Assembly: GCA_034376725.1 (NCBI GenBank) | Contig: JAXMJH010000097.1 | Coordinates: 1-64,000, forward strand | Length of the DNA stretch: 64,000 nt | Direction: 5' to 3' | Origin: UBA11164 sp034376725 | GTDB lineage: Bacteria; Pseudomonadota; Gammaproteobacteria; Xanthomonadales; Xanthomonadaceae | Shown: positions 1 through 8,200 of the stretch, piece after piece | Layout: each line of letters begins with the position of its first letter | How positions within the stretch are numbered: position 1 is the stretch's first letter | The notes under the pieces: model-generated | Databases searched by the model: none | What the model was told of the DNA's origin: nothing | Seen by the model: only the letters and a program-made list of their open reading frames with translations | Translations under genes and position numbers: made by a program

Positions 1-1
1 C

Positions 2-886
2 ATCATCGGTTATCTGGCCCTCGACCCTCAGCCGCATACCATCGAGGTACGGGCCGAGCGCAATCTGGCCGTACAAGGTCTGTTGCGCAGCGCCACGGGG
101 GTGCTGAGCAATGTCAGCGCAGTCGCGCCACGGGCGGCCAATGACGACAACGCCGACCGGCTGCAGGTAATCGTCAATCCGATTGGCGAAGGGCCGGCCA
201 GCACGGTGCGGATCGTGAGCCTGGCCGAGGCGGGCGATATCCTGCTGGTGTCAGGCATCGATGATGCCGGCACCAGAGCCCCTGGCCAGGTGCTGGAACT
301 CGACGGTCGCGGCACGATCATGCTCAGTGCCGCAGATCTGGAGCAGGGCAGCGGCGACCCGCGCCTGATTCCGGGATTTGCCGGTCCGTTCGGCGATGGC
401 GCAGGCCGCTGGCAGGTGACGGTGAGCGCAAGCGGATACCTGTCGAGCAGTCACATTGAGGCGCAAAGTCTGGTGACCACCCCGGACGGCAGCCTGGCCA
501 ACCTGAGCGCGGTGGCGCCGCAGCGGAGCCGGTTCGAGGCTGAGGTGTGGACATTCAATCCAGCCAGCAACGAAGGGCAACGGAGCGTGCTGCGAGTGGT
601 CAATCGCGAAGATCGGGACGGCACGGTGCTGATTGCCGGTTTCGATGACGCCGGCGATCCGGCCCCGGCCGGTGGGGCGTTGCTGGCCTTGCCGGCCAAT
701 GCAGCCGTGGAGCTGAGCGCGGCCGACCTGGAGCAGGGCAACGCCGCCAAGGGCTTGTTGGGTCGCTTGGGCGATGGCACCGGCAAGTGGCGGCTGAGCC
801 TGAGCGCCGATGTTGCGATCCTGGCGCAGAGCCTGATTGAATCGCAGCAGGGTGGCCTCACCAATATCAGTCTGCCGGTGCGTTGA
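2..886 (+). CDS. C-terminal part of a repeat-containing, probably secreted protein (5' end outside window)
   Basis: The reading frame is open from the first bases of the window, so the start lies upstream. What is visible is the tail of one repeat followed by two units of roughly 125 residues. Both full units contain a glycine-rich beta-type stretch (VSGIDDAG and IAGFDDAG), the motif SAADLEQG, a GDGxGxW segment, and an ending of the type SLxxxxxGxLxNxS. This points to a tandem beta-domain protein, perhaps exported or cell-surface, but the N-terminus that would show a signal peptide is missing. I do not recognise the family. The gene ends just before a strong hairpin. Confidence 0.75.
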   Translation: MIGYLALDPQPHTIEVRAERNLAVQGLLRSATGVLSNVSAVAPRAANDDNADRLQVIVNPIGEGPASTVRIVSLAEAGDILLVSGIDDAGTRAPGQVLELDGRGTIMLSAADLEQGSGDPRLIPGFAGPFGDGAGRWQVTVSASGYLSSSHIEAQSLVTTPDGSLANLSAVAPQRSRFEAEVWTFNPASNEGQRSVLRVVNREDRDGTVLIAGFDDAGDPAPAGGALLALPANAAVELSAADLEQGNAAKGLLGRLGDGTGKWRLSLSADVAILAQSLIESQQGGLTNISLPVR

Positions 887-899
887 GTTGAGTCGCAGA

Positions 900-926
900 C
901 CGGGTCGGCGCCGTGCGCCGATCCGG
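900..926 (+). terminator. Strong hairpin after the repeat protein (possible terminator)
   Basis: Arms at 900-911 and 915-926 pair over 12 bases with one G-T wobble and a three-base loop. There is no T tract on either strand, so this is either a factor-assisted terminator or an mRNA-stabilising end between two convergent transcription units. Confidence 0.4.
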
Positions 927-998
927 TCCGGTCAAGCCAGCCAGCGCGAAGCCTGCCCTGTGTAGATCGAAGGCCCTTTTTGGGCTGGTTTGCTGAGA

Positions 999-1352
999 TC
1001 ACAATCCGGCGACGGCGAAGATCAGTGCCGCCGTGCCGGCTGCGGCCAGCAGATAGCAGACCCACGCCAGCACCCGGCGCGGGCCTGCTGTGCGCACGCC
1101 GAGGTCTTGCACGGTCATGCGCAGCCGGTGGGCGGCGTGCCAGTAACTCAAGCCGATCAGCGCGAACAGTGCCACAGCGACCGGCCAGAACGACAGCGCC
1201 GCGTGGATGCGCGCGTGGTCCAGTGCCGGGTCGGGCATGAGGCCCAGGGCATCGGCCAGCAGAATCAGCGCGATGGCCGGCAGAAACAGGGCCGACAACA
1301 TGCCGCCAGCCGCAAACGGAAGCCAGATCAGCGGTTTGTTGGAGCGTGCCAT
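999..1352 (-). CDS. frdD: Fumarate reductase membrane anchor subunit D
   Basis: Protein of 117 residues with three hydrophobic segments (about 11-35, 50-70, 95-115). It matches the FrdD family in length and in the N-terminal pattern around FAAGGMLSALFLPAIALIL. With FrdC it would anchor the FrdAB catalytic dimer in the inner membrane and form the quinol site. It is the last gene of rquA-frdABCD; one base separates it from frdC. The separate C and D subunits resemble the heme-free E. coli-type fumarate reductase rather than a succinate dehydrogenase. Confidence 0.9.
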   Translation of the reverse strand: MARSNKPLIWLPFAAGGMLSALFLPAIALILLADALGLMPDPALDHARIHAALSFWPVAVALFALIGLSYWHAAHRLRMTVQDLGVRTAGPRRVLAWVCYLLAAAGTAALIFAVAGL

Positions 1353-1353
1353 G

Positions 1354-1740
1354 TCAGCCTCCGGCCAGCAGAATGAGGGTCAGGCTGATCGCCGCCCAGA
1401 GTAGATAGTGGGCGCCGGCGATCCATGCGCCGGCCAGCCGGCGCGCGCCGATGTAGACCGGCATGGTGCTGGGCGCCAAAGAAAACCAGCTGAGGCTGTG
1501 GATCACTGTGGCGGCCAGAATGACCACCAGCAGAACGACGCCGCCGGGTGTCGCCAGCGCTTGGCGGAAACCATCCCAGGCCTCGGGTCCCTGGCCGAGA
1601 CGGATCAACCCCACGGTAAGCAGGGCGGCGAACACGCCGATCGGTGCCGAGGTCAGTTCGCGCAGCATGTATTGGCGGTAGCTGGCGGTCTTCAGCCACC
1701 AGTTGCCGGGCAGGACGGGGCGATACGGGCCGTGTCTCAT
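1354..1740 (-). CDS. frdC: Fumarate reductase membrane anchor subunit C
   Basis: 128 residues starting at the ATG at 1740, which overlaps the frdB stop by four bases (ATGA), typical of translational coupling. An upstream in-frame ATG at 1875 would run through frdB coding sequence and is rejected. The N-terminal YRQYMLREL(T)SAP segment matches the E. coli FrdC region that contributes a glutamate to the quinol site. GPEAW and WFSLAP, both typical of the family, follow. Three membrane helices are expected. Confidence 0.92.
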   Translation of the reverse strand: MRHGPYRPVLPGNWWLKTASYRQYMLRELTSAPIGVFAALLTVGLIRLGQGPEAWDGFRQALATPGGVVLLVVILAATVIHSLSWFSLAPSTMPVYIGARRLAGAWIAGAHYLLWAAISLTLILLAGG

Positions 1741-2477
1741 GATGCTCCCCGTGGCGTGATCAGGCGGGTGAACCAATCGATACTGCTGGCCAGCTTCATT
1801 TGCTGGATGGCGCCGGCCGGGTCGACATGCTTGGGACAGACTTCCGAGCATTCGCCAACGAAAGTGCATTCCCACACGCCATCATCGCTGGCGGTGGTCT
1901 CCATGCGCTCGCGGGCGCCACCGTCGCGCGAGTCGAGGTTGTAGCGCTGGGCAAGCGCAAGAGCCGCTGGCCCGAGGTAGTTTTCGTTCAGCGCCACCTG
2001 CGGGCAGGCGGCGTAGCAGAGCATGCAGTTGATGCACATGCTGAGATTGCGAAACCGGGCCAGCTCGGCCGGTGTCTGCCGGAACGGCGCGCCGTCGGCC
2101 GGCGCCTGGTGTGGCATCAGCCAGGCATTGACGGTGGTAAGGCTGTTCATCAGCCGATCCTGGCGGACAACCAGATCGCGGGTGACTTCGAGGTTGTCCA
2201 GCGGGCCGACCCGTATGTGGCCTGGATAGTCGCGCAGGAACGCCTTGCACGAGAGCACCGGTTCGCCATTGACCATCATGCCGCAGCTGCCGCACACCGC
2301 CATATGGCAGGACCAGCGGTAGCTCAGCGTGCCGTCGATGTGATCCTTGACATAGTTCAGTGCGTCCAGCACCACCCATTCCGGTTGGCAGGGCACCATG
2401 AAAGTGTCCCAGCCCGGTTCGGCGTCGGATTCCGGCCGGTAGCGGAACACTTCGAGCCGGATGATGCGCTCAGTCAT
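1737..2477 (-). CDS. frdB: Fumarate reductase iron-sulfur subunit
   Basis: 246 residues. It carries the plant-type [2Fe-2S] motif (SCHMAVCGSCG followed by a fourth Cys in VLSC) near residues 57-77, and two further cysteine clusters, CINCMLCYAACP and CTFVGECSEVCPKHVDP, for the [4Fe-4S] and [3Fe-4S] centres. It passes electrons from membrane rhodoquinol or menaquinol to the flavin of FrdA. It overlaps the end of frdA by eight bases and the start of frdC by four, so the four subunits are tightly coupled. Confidence 0.97.
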   Translation of the reverse strand: MTERIIRLEVFRYRPESDAEPGWDTFMVPCQPEWVVLDALNYVKDHIDGTLSYRWSCHMAVCGSCGMMVNGEPVLSCKAFLRDYPGHIRVGPLDNLEVTRDLVVRQDRLMNSLTTVNAWLMPHQAPADGAPFRQTPAELARFRNLSMCINCMLCYAACPQVALNENYLGPAALALAQRYNLDSRDGGARERMETTASDDGVWECTFVGECSEVCPKHVDPAGAIQQMKLASSIDWFTRLITPRGAS

Positions 2478-4224
2478 GGGCTGCGCCTCCGTAGACCCGC
2501 GCGCCGGGCGGCGAGCGGGTGATGGTCACCGGACGGGTGGACAGCGCGGGTGGCCCTTCGCCGGTGCGCCGGACCAGGCTGTGGTGCAAATATTCCGAAT
2601 CGTTGCGCTCGGTGAAATCGAGGCGCTGGTGGGCACCGCGCGATTCGCGCCGGATCAGGGCGGCATGCGCCATCGCCTCGCCGATCTCCAGCAGGGCGCC
2701 CAACTCGATGGCCTGGAACAGCTGGGTATTGAACACGCGGCTCTTGTCGGCCACGCCGACCCGTCCATAACGCTCGCGCAATGCCGACAGGGTGGCACAG
2801 GCTTCGCGCAGCGGGCCGTCTTCACGATAGATTCCGGCCGAGCCCTCCATCACCGCATGCATTTCGTCGCGCAGGCCTGCCAGGGTTTCCAGTCCGGCCG
2901 GGCGGTCGAGCAAGGACTGCACGCGCGTGAATGAAGCCTCGGCCTGTGCACGCCAGGCCGCTTCGTCGGGTCGTGCGCTGGCCAGGGCATGCTCGGCGGC
3001 ATGGCGTCCGGCGCGGGCGCCGAATACCAGGATCTCGGTGAGCGAGTTGGAACCCAGCCGATTGGCGCCGTTGATGCTGACGCAGGCGCATTCGCCGGCC
3101 GCGAACAGGCCCGGCAATTCGGTCGCCGCGTCGATATCGGTATCGATGCCGCCCATCGTGTAGTGCACCACCGGGCGCACTGGAATCGGCTCGTGCACCG
3201 GATCGACGCCGACGTAGGCGCGGGCCAGCTCGCGCACGAACGGCAGGCGCTCGTTGATCTTCGCTTCGCCCAGATGACGGATGTCGAGGTGGACGACATC
3301 GCCAGCCGGAGTGGAAATTGCCCGGCCCTTGCGCTGTTCGTGCCAGAACGCCTGACTGAGCCGGTCGCGCGGACCCAGCTCCATTGCCTTGCGCCGCGGC
3401 CACGGATCGGGTGGGCCAAGGTTGTAGTCCTGCAAATAGCGATAGCCGTCGCGATTGACCAAAATGCCGCCTTCGCCGCGTGCGCCTTCGGTGATCAGGA
3501 TGCCGGTGCCGGGCAGGCCGGTGGGATGGTACTGGACGAACTCCATGTCTTTCAGCGCCACGCCGGCGCGATAGGCCATGGCCATGCCGTCGCCGGTCTT
3601 GATGGCGCCATTGGTGGTGAACGGAAATACCCGGCCGGCGCCGCCGGTGGCGATGACCACGCTGGGCGCGACGAACACGGTGCGCTCGCCGGTCTCGATC
3701 GCGATGGTGGTCACGCCGGCGGCCTTGCCGTCGACCACCAGCAGGTCGAGGGCGAAGAACTCGTCGTAGCGCTCGATGCCGGGATACTTCAAGGTGGTCT
3801 GAAACAGCGTGTGCAGGATATGGAAGCCGCTCTTGTCGGCGGCAAACCAGGTGCGCTCGTTCTTCATGCCGCCGAACGAACGCACGGCGACCTGGCCGTC
3901 GTCCTTGCGGCTCCAGGGGCAGCCCCAGCGCTCCAGCTCGGTGAGCGCCTTGGGCGCCTCGGCGACGAACAGCTCGACCGCGTCCTGATCGCACAACCAG
4001 TCGCCACCGCTCACTGTGTCCATGAAATGATCGTGCAGAGTGTCCGGCTCCTGGATCACGCCGGCCGCGCCGCCCTCGGCGGCGACGGTGTGACTGCGCA
4101 TCGGGTAGACCTTGCTGACCAGCGCGATACGCAGCCCGGGGTTCTGTTCGGCCACGGCGATCGCCGCTCGCAGACCGGCACCTCCGGCACCGACGATGAC
4201 GACATCGGTCTCGACTATGTGCAT
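2470..4224 (-). CDS. frdA: Fumarate reductase flavoprotein subunit
   Basis: 584 residues from the ATG at 4224; a longer frame to 4359 would run into rquA and is not used. The N-terminal dinucleotide-binding motif VIVGAGGAGLRAA is followed by HTVAAEGGAAG, which holds the histidine that binds FAD covalently in this family, and by the active-site segments TEGARGEGG and HYTMGGI. It reduces fumarate to succinate on the cytoplasmic face. It starts two bases after the rquA stop. The C-terminal RxxHxRxDFxxRxD segment is conserved in complex II flavoproteins. Confidence 0.96.
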   Translation of the reverse strand: MHIVETDVVIVGAGGAGLRAAIAVAEQNPGLRIALVSKVYPMRSHTVAAEGGAAGVIQEPDTLHDHFMDTVSGGDWLCDQDAVELFVAEAPKALTELERWGCPWSRKDDGQVAVRSFGGMKNERTWFAADKSGFHILHTLFQTTLKYPGIERYDEFFALDLLVVDGKAAGVTTIAIETGERTVFVAPSVVIATGGAGRVFPFTTNGAIKTGDGMAMAYRAGVALKDMEFVQYHPTGLPGTGILITEGARGEGGILVNRDGYRYLQDYNLGPPDPWPRRKAMELGPRDRLSQAFWHEQRKGRAISTPAGDVVHLDIRHLGEAKINERLPFVRELARAYVGVDPVHEPIPVRPVVHYTMGGIDTDIDAATELPGLFAAGECACVSINGANRLGSNSLTEILVFGARAGRHAAEHALASARPDEAAWRAQAEASFTRVQSLLDRPAGLETLAGLRDEMHAVMEGSAGIYREDGPLREACATLSALRERYGRVGVADKSRVFNTQLFQAIELGALLEIGEAMAHAALIRRESRGAHQRLDFTERNDSEYLHHSLVRRTGEGPPALSTRPVTITRSPPGARVYGGAAHD

Positions 4225-4226
4225 GA

Positions 4227-5039
4227 TCAGGCGCTCTCGACGAAGTAGCGGTGGGCGCGATAGAAACCGCGGAATATGGAGACCTTTTCGTCGACCACGA
4301 TGCGTTTGCCCAGCTTGTCCGCTTCTTCGGCAAGCAGGCTGTCCAGGTCGAGATCCCACAGTGTCGGCAGGAACGGTTCGGCGGTACCGAACACCCAGCG
4401 CAACGGCGCCATGCGATGAAACCAGTGGCTGCGGGTGCGGTCACCGTACTCGGCCAGCACCAGCCGGCCACCCGGCCGGGTCACCCGCAGTGCCTCGGAG
4501 ACCACGCGACGGCGCACTGGCGGCGGCAACTCGTGCAGCAGCAGGAAAAACGCAGTCGAATCGTGACTGTCGGAGGCGAAGCGCAGCTGCTCAGCGTCCA
4601 TCAGATGCATCGCCACGCCATCGTCCAGGCCTGCGGCCTTCAGTTTGGCGGTGGCGCGCTCGATCTGGATCGGCGCCACGTCGATCACCGTGAGCGCACT
4701 CTTCGCCAGCGAGCTGGCCATCGCCGGCACCACGTCGCCATAAGCGGATGCGATCAGTAATGTCTGACCGGCTCGCTCGCCGTCCAGCAGGCGAATGGTT
4801 TCGTCGCGCAGGCGACGGTACTGGCCAAAAACGATGCAATTGATGATTGGCTGATGATCGAAAAACCACACCGCCGGAGGCCAGATATAGGCCCACCAGT
4901 AATGCCGGACCAGATAGTCGGGCAGTGGCGGTGCAGCTGTTTCGCCGATTGCGACGTGGCTGGCTGCGCTTTGCCCGGCTCGGTTCAATTCGAGCTCGGT
5001 TGTCGCCGGATATGAAAATCGCGAACCATCGCCTTGCAT
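4227..5039 (-). CDS. rquA: Rhodoquinone biosynthesis protein RquA (methyltransferase-fold amino-transferring enzyme)
   Basis: 270 residues with a methyltransferase-like Rossmann fold. The glycine-rich SAM motif is degenerate, with ASAYGD near residues 97-102, as in RquA. The family signature DYLVRHYWWAYIWP...VWFFD precedes it at residues 41-61, and LLHELPPPVRRRVVSEALRVTRPGGRLVLAEYG follows. In characterised RquA the enzyme converts ubiquinone to rhodoquinone. Placement two bases ahead of frdA fits this well, since rhodoquinol is a low-potential donor for fumarate reduction. AGGAG eight bases before the ATG supports the start. The N-terminal 40 residues are a non-conserved extension. An ordinary methyltransferase is the alternative, but motif and context argue for RquA. 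Confidence 0.85.
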   Translation of the reverse strand: MQGDGSRFSYPATTELELNRAGQSAASHVAIGETAAPPLPDYLVRHYWWAYIWPPAVWFFDHQPIINCIVFGQYRRLRDETIRLLDGERAGQTLLIASAYGDVVPAMASSLAKSALTVIDVAPIQIERATAKLKAAGLDDGVAMHLMDAEQLRFASDSHDSTAFFLLLHELPPPVRRRVVSEALRVTRPGGRLVLAEYGDRTRSHWFHRMAPLRWVFGTAEPFLPTLWDLDLDSLLAEEADKLGKRIVVDEKVSIFRGFYRAHRYFVESA

Positions 5040-5117
5040 AGGGTGCTCCTCGCGTCAGGCGGCTCAATGTGGCCTCGCCGCTGGTCGCCAGCATGGCCGA
5101 ATCCGAGAATAGCGGGT

Positions 5118-5131
5118 TTGATGCCCGTCAA
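5118..5131. promoter_or_regulatory. FNR/CRP-like palindrome between rquA-frd and glutamate dehydrogenase
   Basis: TTGATGCCCGTCAA differs from the FNR consensus TTGAT-N4-ATCAA at one position. It lies about 80 bases before rquA in a 230-base divergent region, where anaerobic control of rquA-frdABCD would be expected. No convincing -10 box sits at the ideal class II distance, so the exact promoter is unresolved. Confidence 0.5.
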
Positions 5132-5269
5132 GTTAGCTGGGCGTGGGACAGATTGCGACGGATCGCCCGGTTCGTCGCATATTGGAGCGAAAGCTCCATT
5201 GGTGGTGACCCCGGTAGCCCCGGCGCTACAATCGCAGTTCTTCCCCGCGACTCGACACCGGCGCACCAA

Positions 5270-8200
5270 ATGACTTTCGAAGGTACTCGTTCAACTCCGT
5301 CTCCCGTGATCGAAGCGCTGGTGCGCGAATTGCAAGAATCTTCTTCCGGGGGGGCGGCCTGCGACCCGGAACTGGAGCGCTTCGTGAGGCTGTTTTTCGC
5401 TCGCCTCGGCGAAGACGAGTTCTCCGGGCTTCCAGCCCCTGTGTGGCTGGATCAGGCTCGTGGCATGTTGGACTTCGCGCGTCGGCGGCAGCCCGGCGAG
5501 ACCAAGGTCCGGGTGTTCAACCCCGACAGCGCGCACGACGGATGGCAGTCGACCCACAGCATCGTTCAGATCGTCAATGACGATATGCCGTTTCTGGTCG
5601 ACTCGGTGACCATGGCGCTGAATGCGTTCGATGTCCAGTTGCACGCCATCAATCATCCGGTGACCGCGGTGCAGCGCGACCCGCAGGGCGGGCTGACCGG
5701 TTTCGGCGGCACGCAGCGGGAATCGCTGATGCACATCGAATTCGACCGTCAGATCGATCCCGGTAGGATGCTGGCCATCGAAAAATCGGTACGGGCTTCG
5801 CTCAACGATGTCCGGGCGTGCGTCAGCGACTGGCAGGCGATGCGCGAGCGCATGCTGGTCATCGTGGATGATCTTGCCGATCGCACCATACCCATCAGCG
5901 ACGCCGGTCGCGAGGAGGCGCGGGCGTTCCTGCGCTGGGCGGCGGAGGATCACTTCACCTTCCTGGGCTACCGAGAGTATGTCGTGGACCGCGACGGCGA
6001 GGAGGAAGTGCTTCGCGCAGTCAAGGGCAGCAGTCTTGGCCTGCTGACACGCAGCGAAGACAGTCACCGGCCGCGCCCGCTCGCCACGCTGGCGGCGCAC
6101 TACATGCCGCAGTCCGGGTCGGTCGACGCGCTCATCCTGACCAAGACCAATGCGCGCTCGACCGTGCATCGGCCGGGCTACATGGATTACATCGGCGTGC
6201 TGCATTTCGATCCGGACGGTCGCCCGGTGGCCGAGCAGCGTTTCATCGGGCTCTACACGTCCAGCGCCTACACCCGTCGGCCCTGGGATATTCCCCTGGT
6301 CCGGGGGCGCTACAACTACGTTTTGCAGGAATCGGGATTCGCCGCGCAAAGTCACAGCTGGAAGGCGCTCCGGCACATTCTGGAGATCCTGCCCCGCGAC
6401 GAGCTGTTCCAGTCCAGCGGCGAAGAGCTGCTGCGCACCTGCCTTGGCATCCTCAGCCTGCAGGAGCGTGTGCGCACCCGACTGTTTCTGCGCCGGGATC
6501 GCTACGGCCGGTTCTTCTCCGCGCTGGTCTACATTCCGCGCGACCGGTTCAACACCGATGTCAGATTGCGGATAGGCGGGCTGCTCCAGCAGGCGCTGAA
6601 GGGCGAGCGGTTGGATTCGACCGTGGCGGTCGGCGAATCGCCCCTGGCCCAACTGCACCTCATCATCCGGCCGCGTACCGGCGAGCCGGTCGAGGTCGAC
6701 GTGACCGCGCTGGAGCAATCGATCGTGCGCATCGTGCGCAACTGGCACGATGAACTCACCGAGCTGCTGATCCGGCGTCACGGTGAGCACGATGGCCTCA
6801 AGCTGGCGGCCCGTTATGGCAAGGCGTTGCCGGCGGGCTACATCGAGGATGTGTCGCCGGAAATCGCCGCCGACGACTGCGCGCAGCTTTCGGCACTGAG
6901 TGGGCCGGATGATCTCAAGCTGCGGCTGTATCGCTCAGCGCACGGCACGTCGGGGCAGGCGCGATTCAAGCTGATGCGCGAGGGTTCCGACATCCCGCTG
7001 TCGGAGGCATTGCCGCTTCTGGAAAATCTCGGGCTGCGCATCCGTTCGGAGCATCCCTATGCGCTCTCGGTCGACGGCCGCGCCATCCATATCCAGGACT
7101 TCGAAATCGAATCTTCCGGCCTCAATCTCGATGTTGCCGGCCAGGCCGAGCGTTTCGAGGCTGCCTTCGATTGCGTTTGGCGCGGCGAGGCCGAGAGCGA
7201 TGGGTTCAACCGGCTGGTTCTGAGCGCCGGACTGGATTGGCGTCAGATCGCCATGCTGCGGGCCTACGCCAAGTTTCTGCTGCAGGCCGGCGTGCCGTTT
7301 TCGCAGTCCTACATGGAGGAAACGCTGACCAGGTACCCGCTGCTGACCCGGCTTCTGGTGGCGCTGTTCGAGTCGCGGTTCGATCCGGATATCGATTCTG
7401 CTCCTGCCGATCAGGTTCAGGTGCGGCGCGGTCGTTTGGCGTCGGAGCTGCATCTGGTTGCCAGCCAGGCCGAGCGCGAAACCTATGCGACGGTGATCGA
7501 GGAAGTGTCGGGCGCCGTCGGACTCGATCGCGATGCCCAGATGGACGCGGTCCGCGACGGTCTGGAGATTCTGTTGGGCTCGGTCAACAGTCTGGATGAA
7601 GACCGGATCCTGCGCAGCTTCATCGGGGTGATGTCGGCCACGCTTCGCACCAGTTTCTATCAGCGTCCGGATGGCCGGTACCGGGACTACCTGAGCCTGA
7701 AATTCGACTCGGGTGCCATTCCCGATCTTCCGCGCCCCCGTCCGTATCGCGAGATTTTCGTTTACTCGCCGAGGGTTGAGGGCGTGCATCTGCGCTTTGG
7801 TCCCGTCGCGCGCGGCGGATTGCGCTGGTCGGACCGGCGCGAAGATTTCCGCACCGAAGTACTTGGCTTGGTGAAAGCCCAGATGGTCAAGAATACGGTG
7901 ATCGTGCCGGTCGGCGCCAAGGGTGGCTTTTTCGCGAAGCGACCGCCGGTCGACGGCACGCGCGATCAGATCCTTGCCGAGGGCGTTGCCTGCTATCGGA
8001 GCTTCATCAGCGGCTTGCTCGATATCACCGACAACTACCGCGGCAACGACGTGGTGCACCCCGACGCCGTGGTGCGCCACGACGACGACGATCCGTATCT
8101 CGTGGTCGCCGCCGACAAGGGCACTGCCACGTTTTCCGACATCGCCAACGCCATTTCGCTCGAACGCGGCTTCTGGCTGGGCGACGCCTTCGCATCTGGC

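Noticed and set aside
5069..5269. Upstream extension of glutamate dehydrogenase by 67 residues
   Set aside because: It would cross the divergent regulatory region containing the FNR-like site and lacks family resemblance; the ATG at 5270 gives the expected start.
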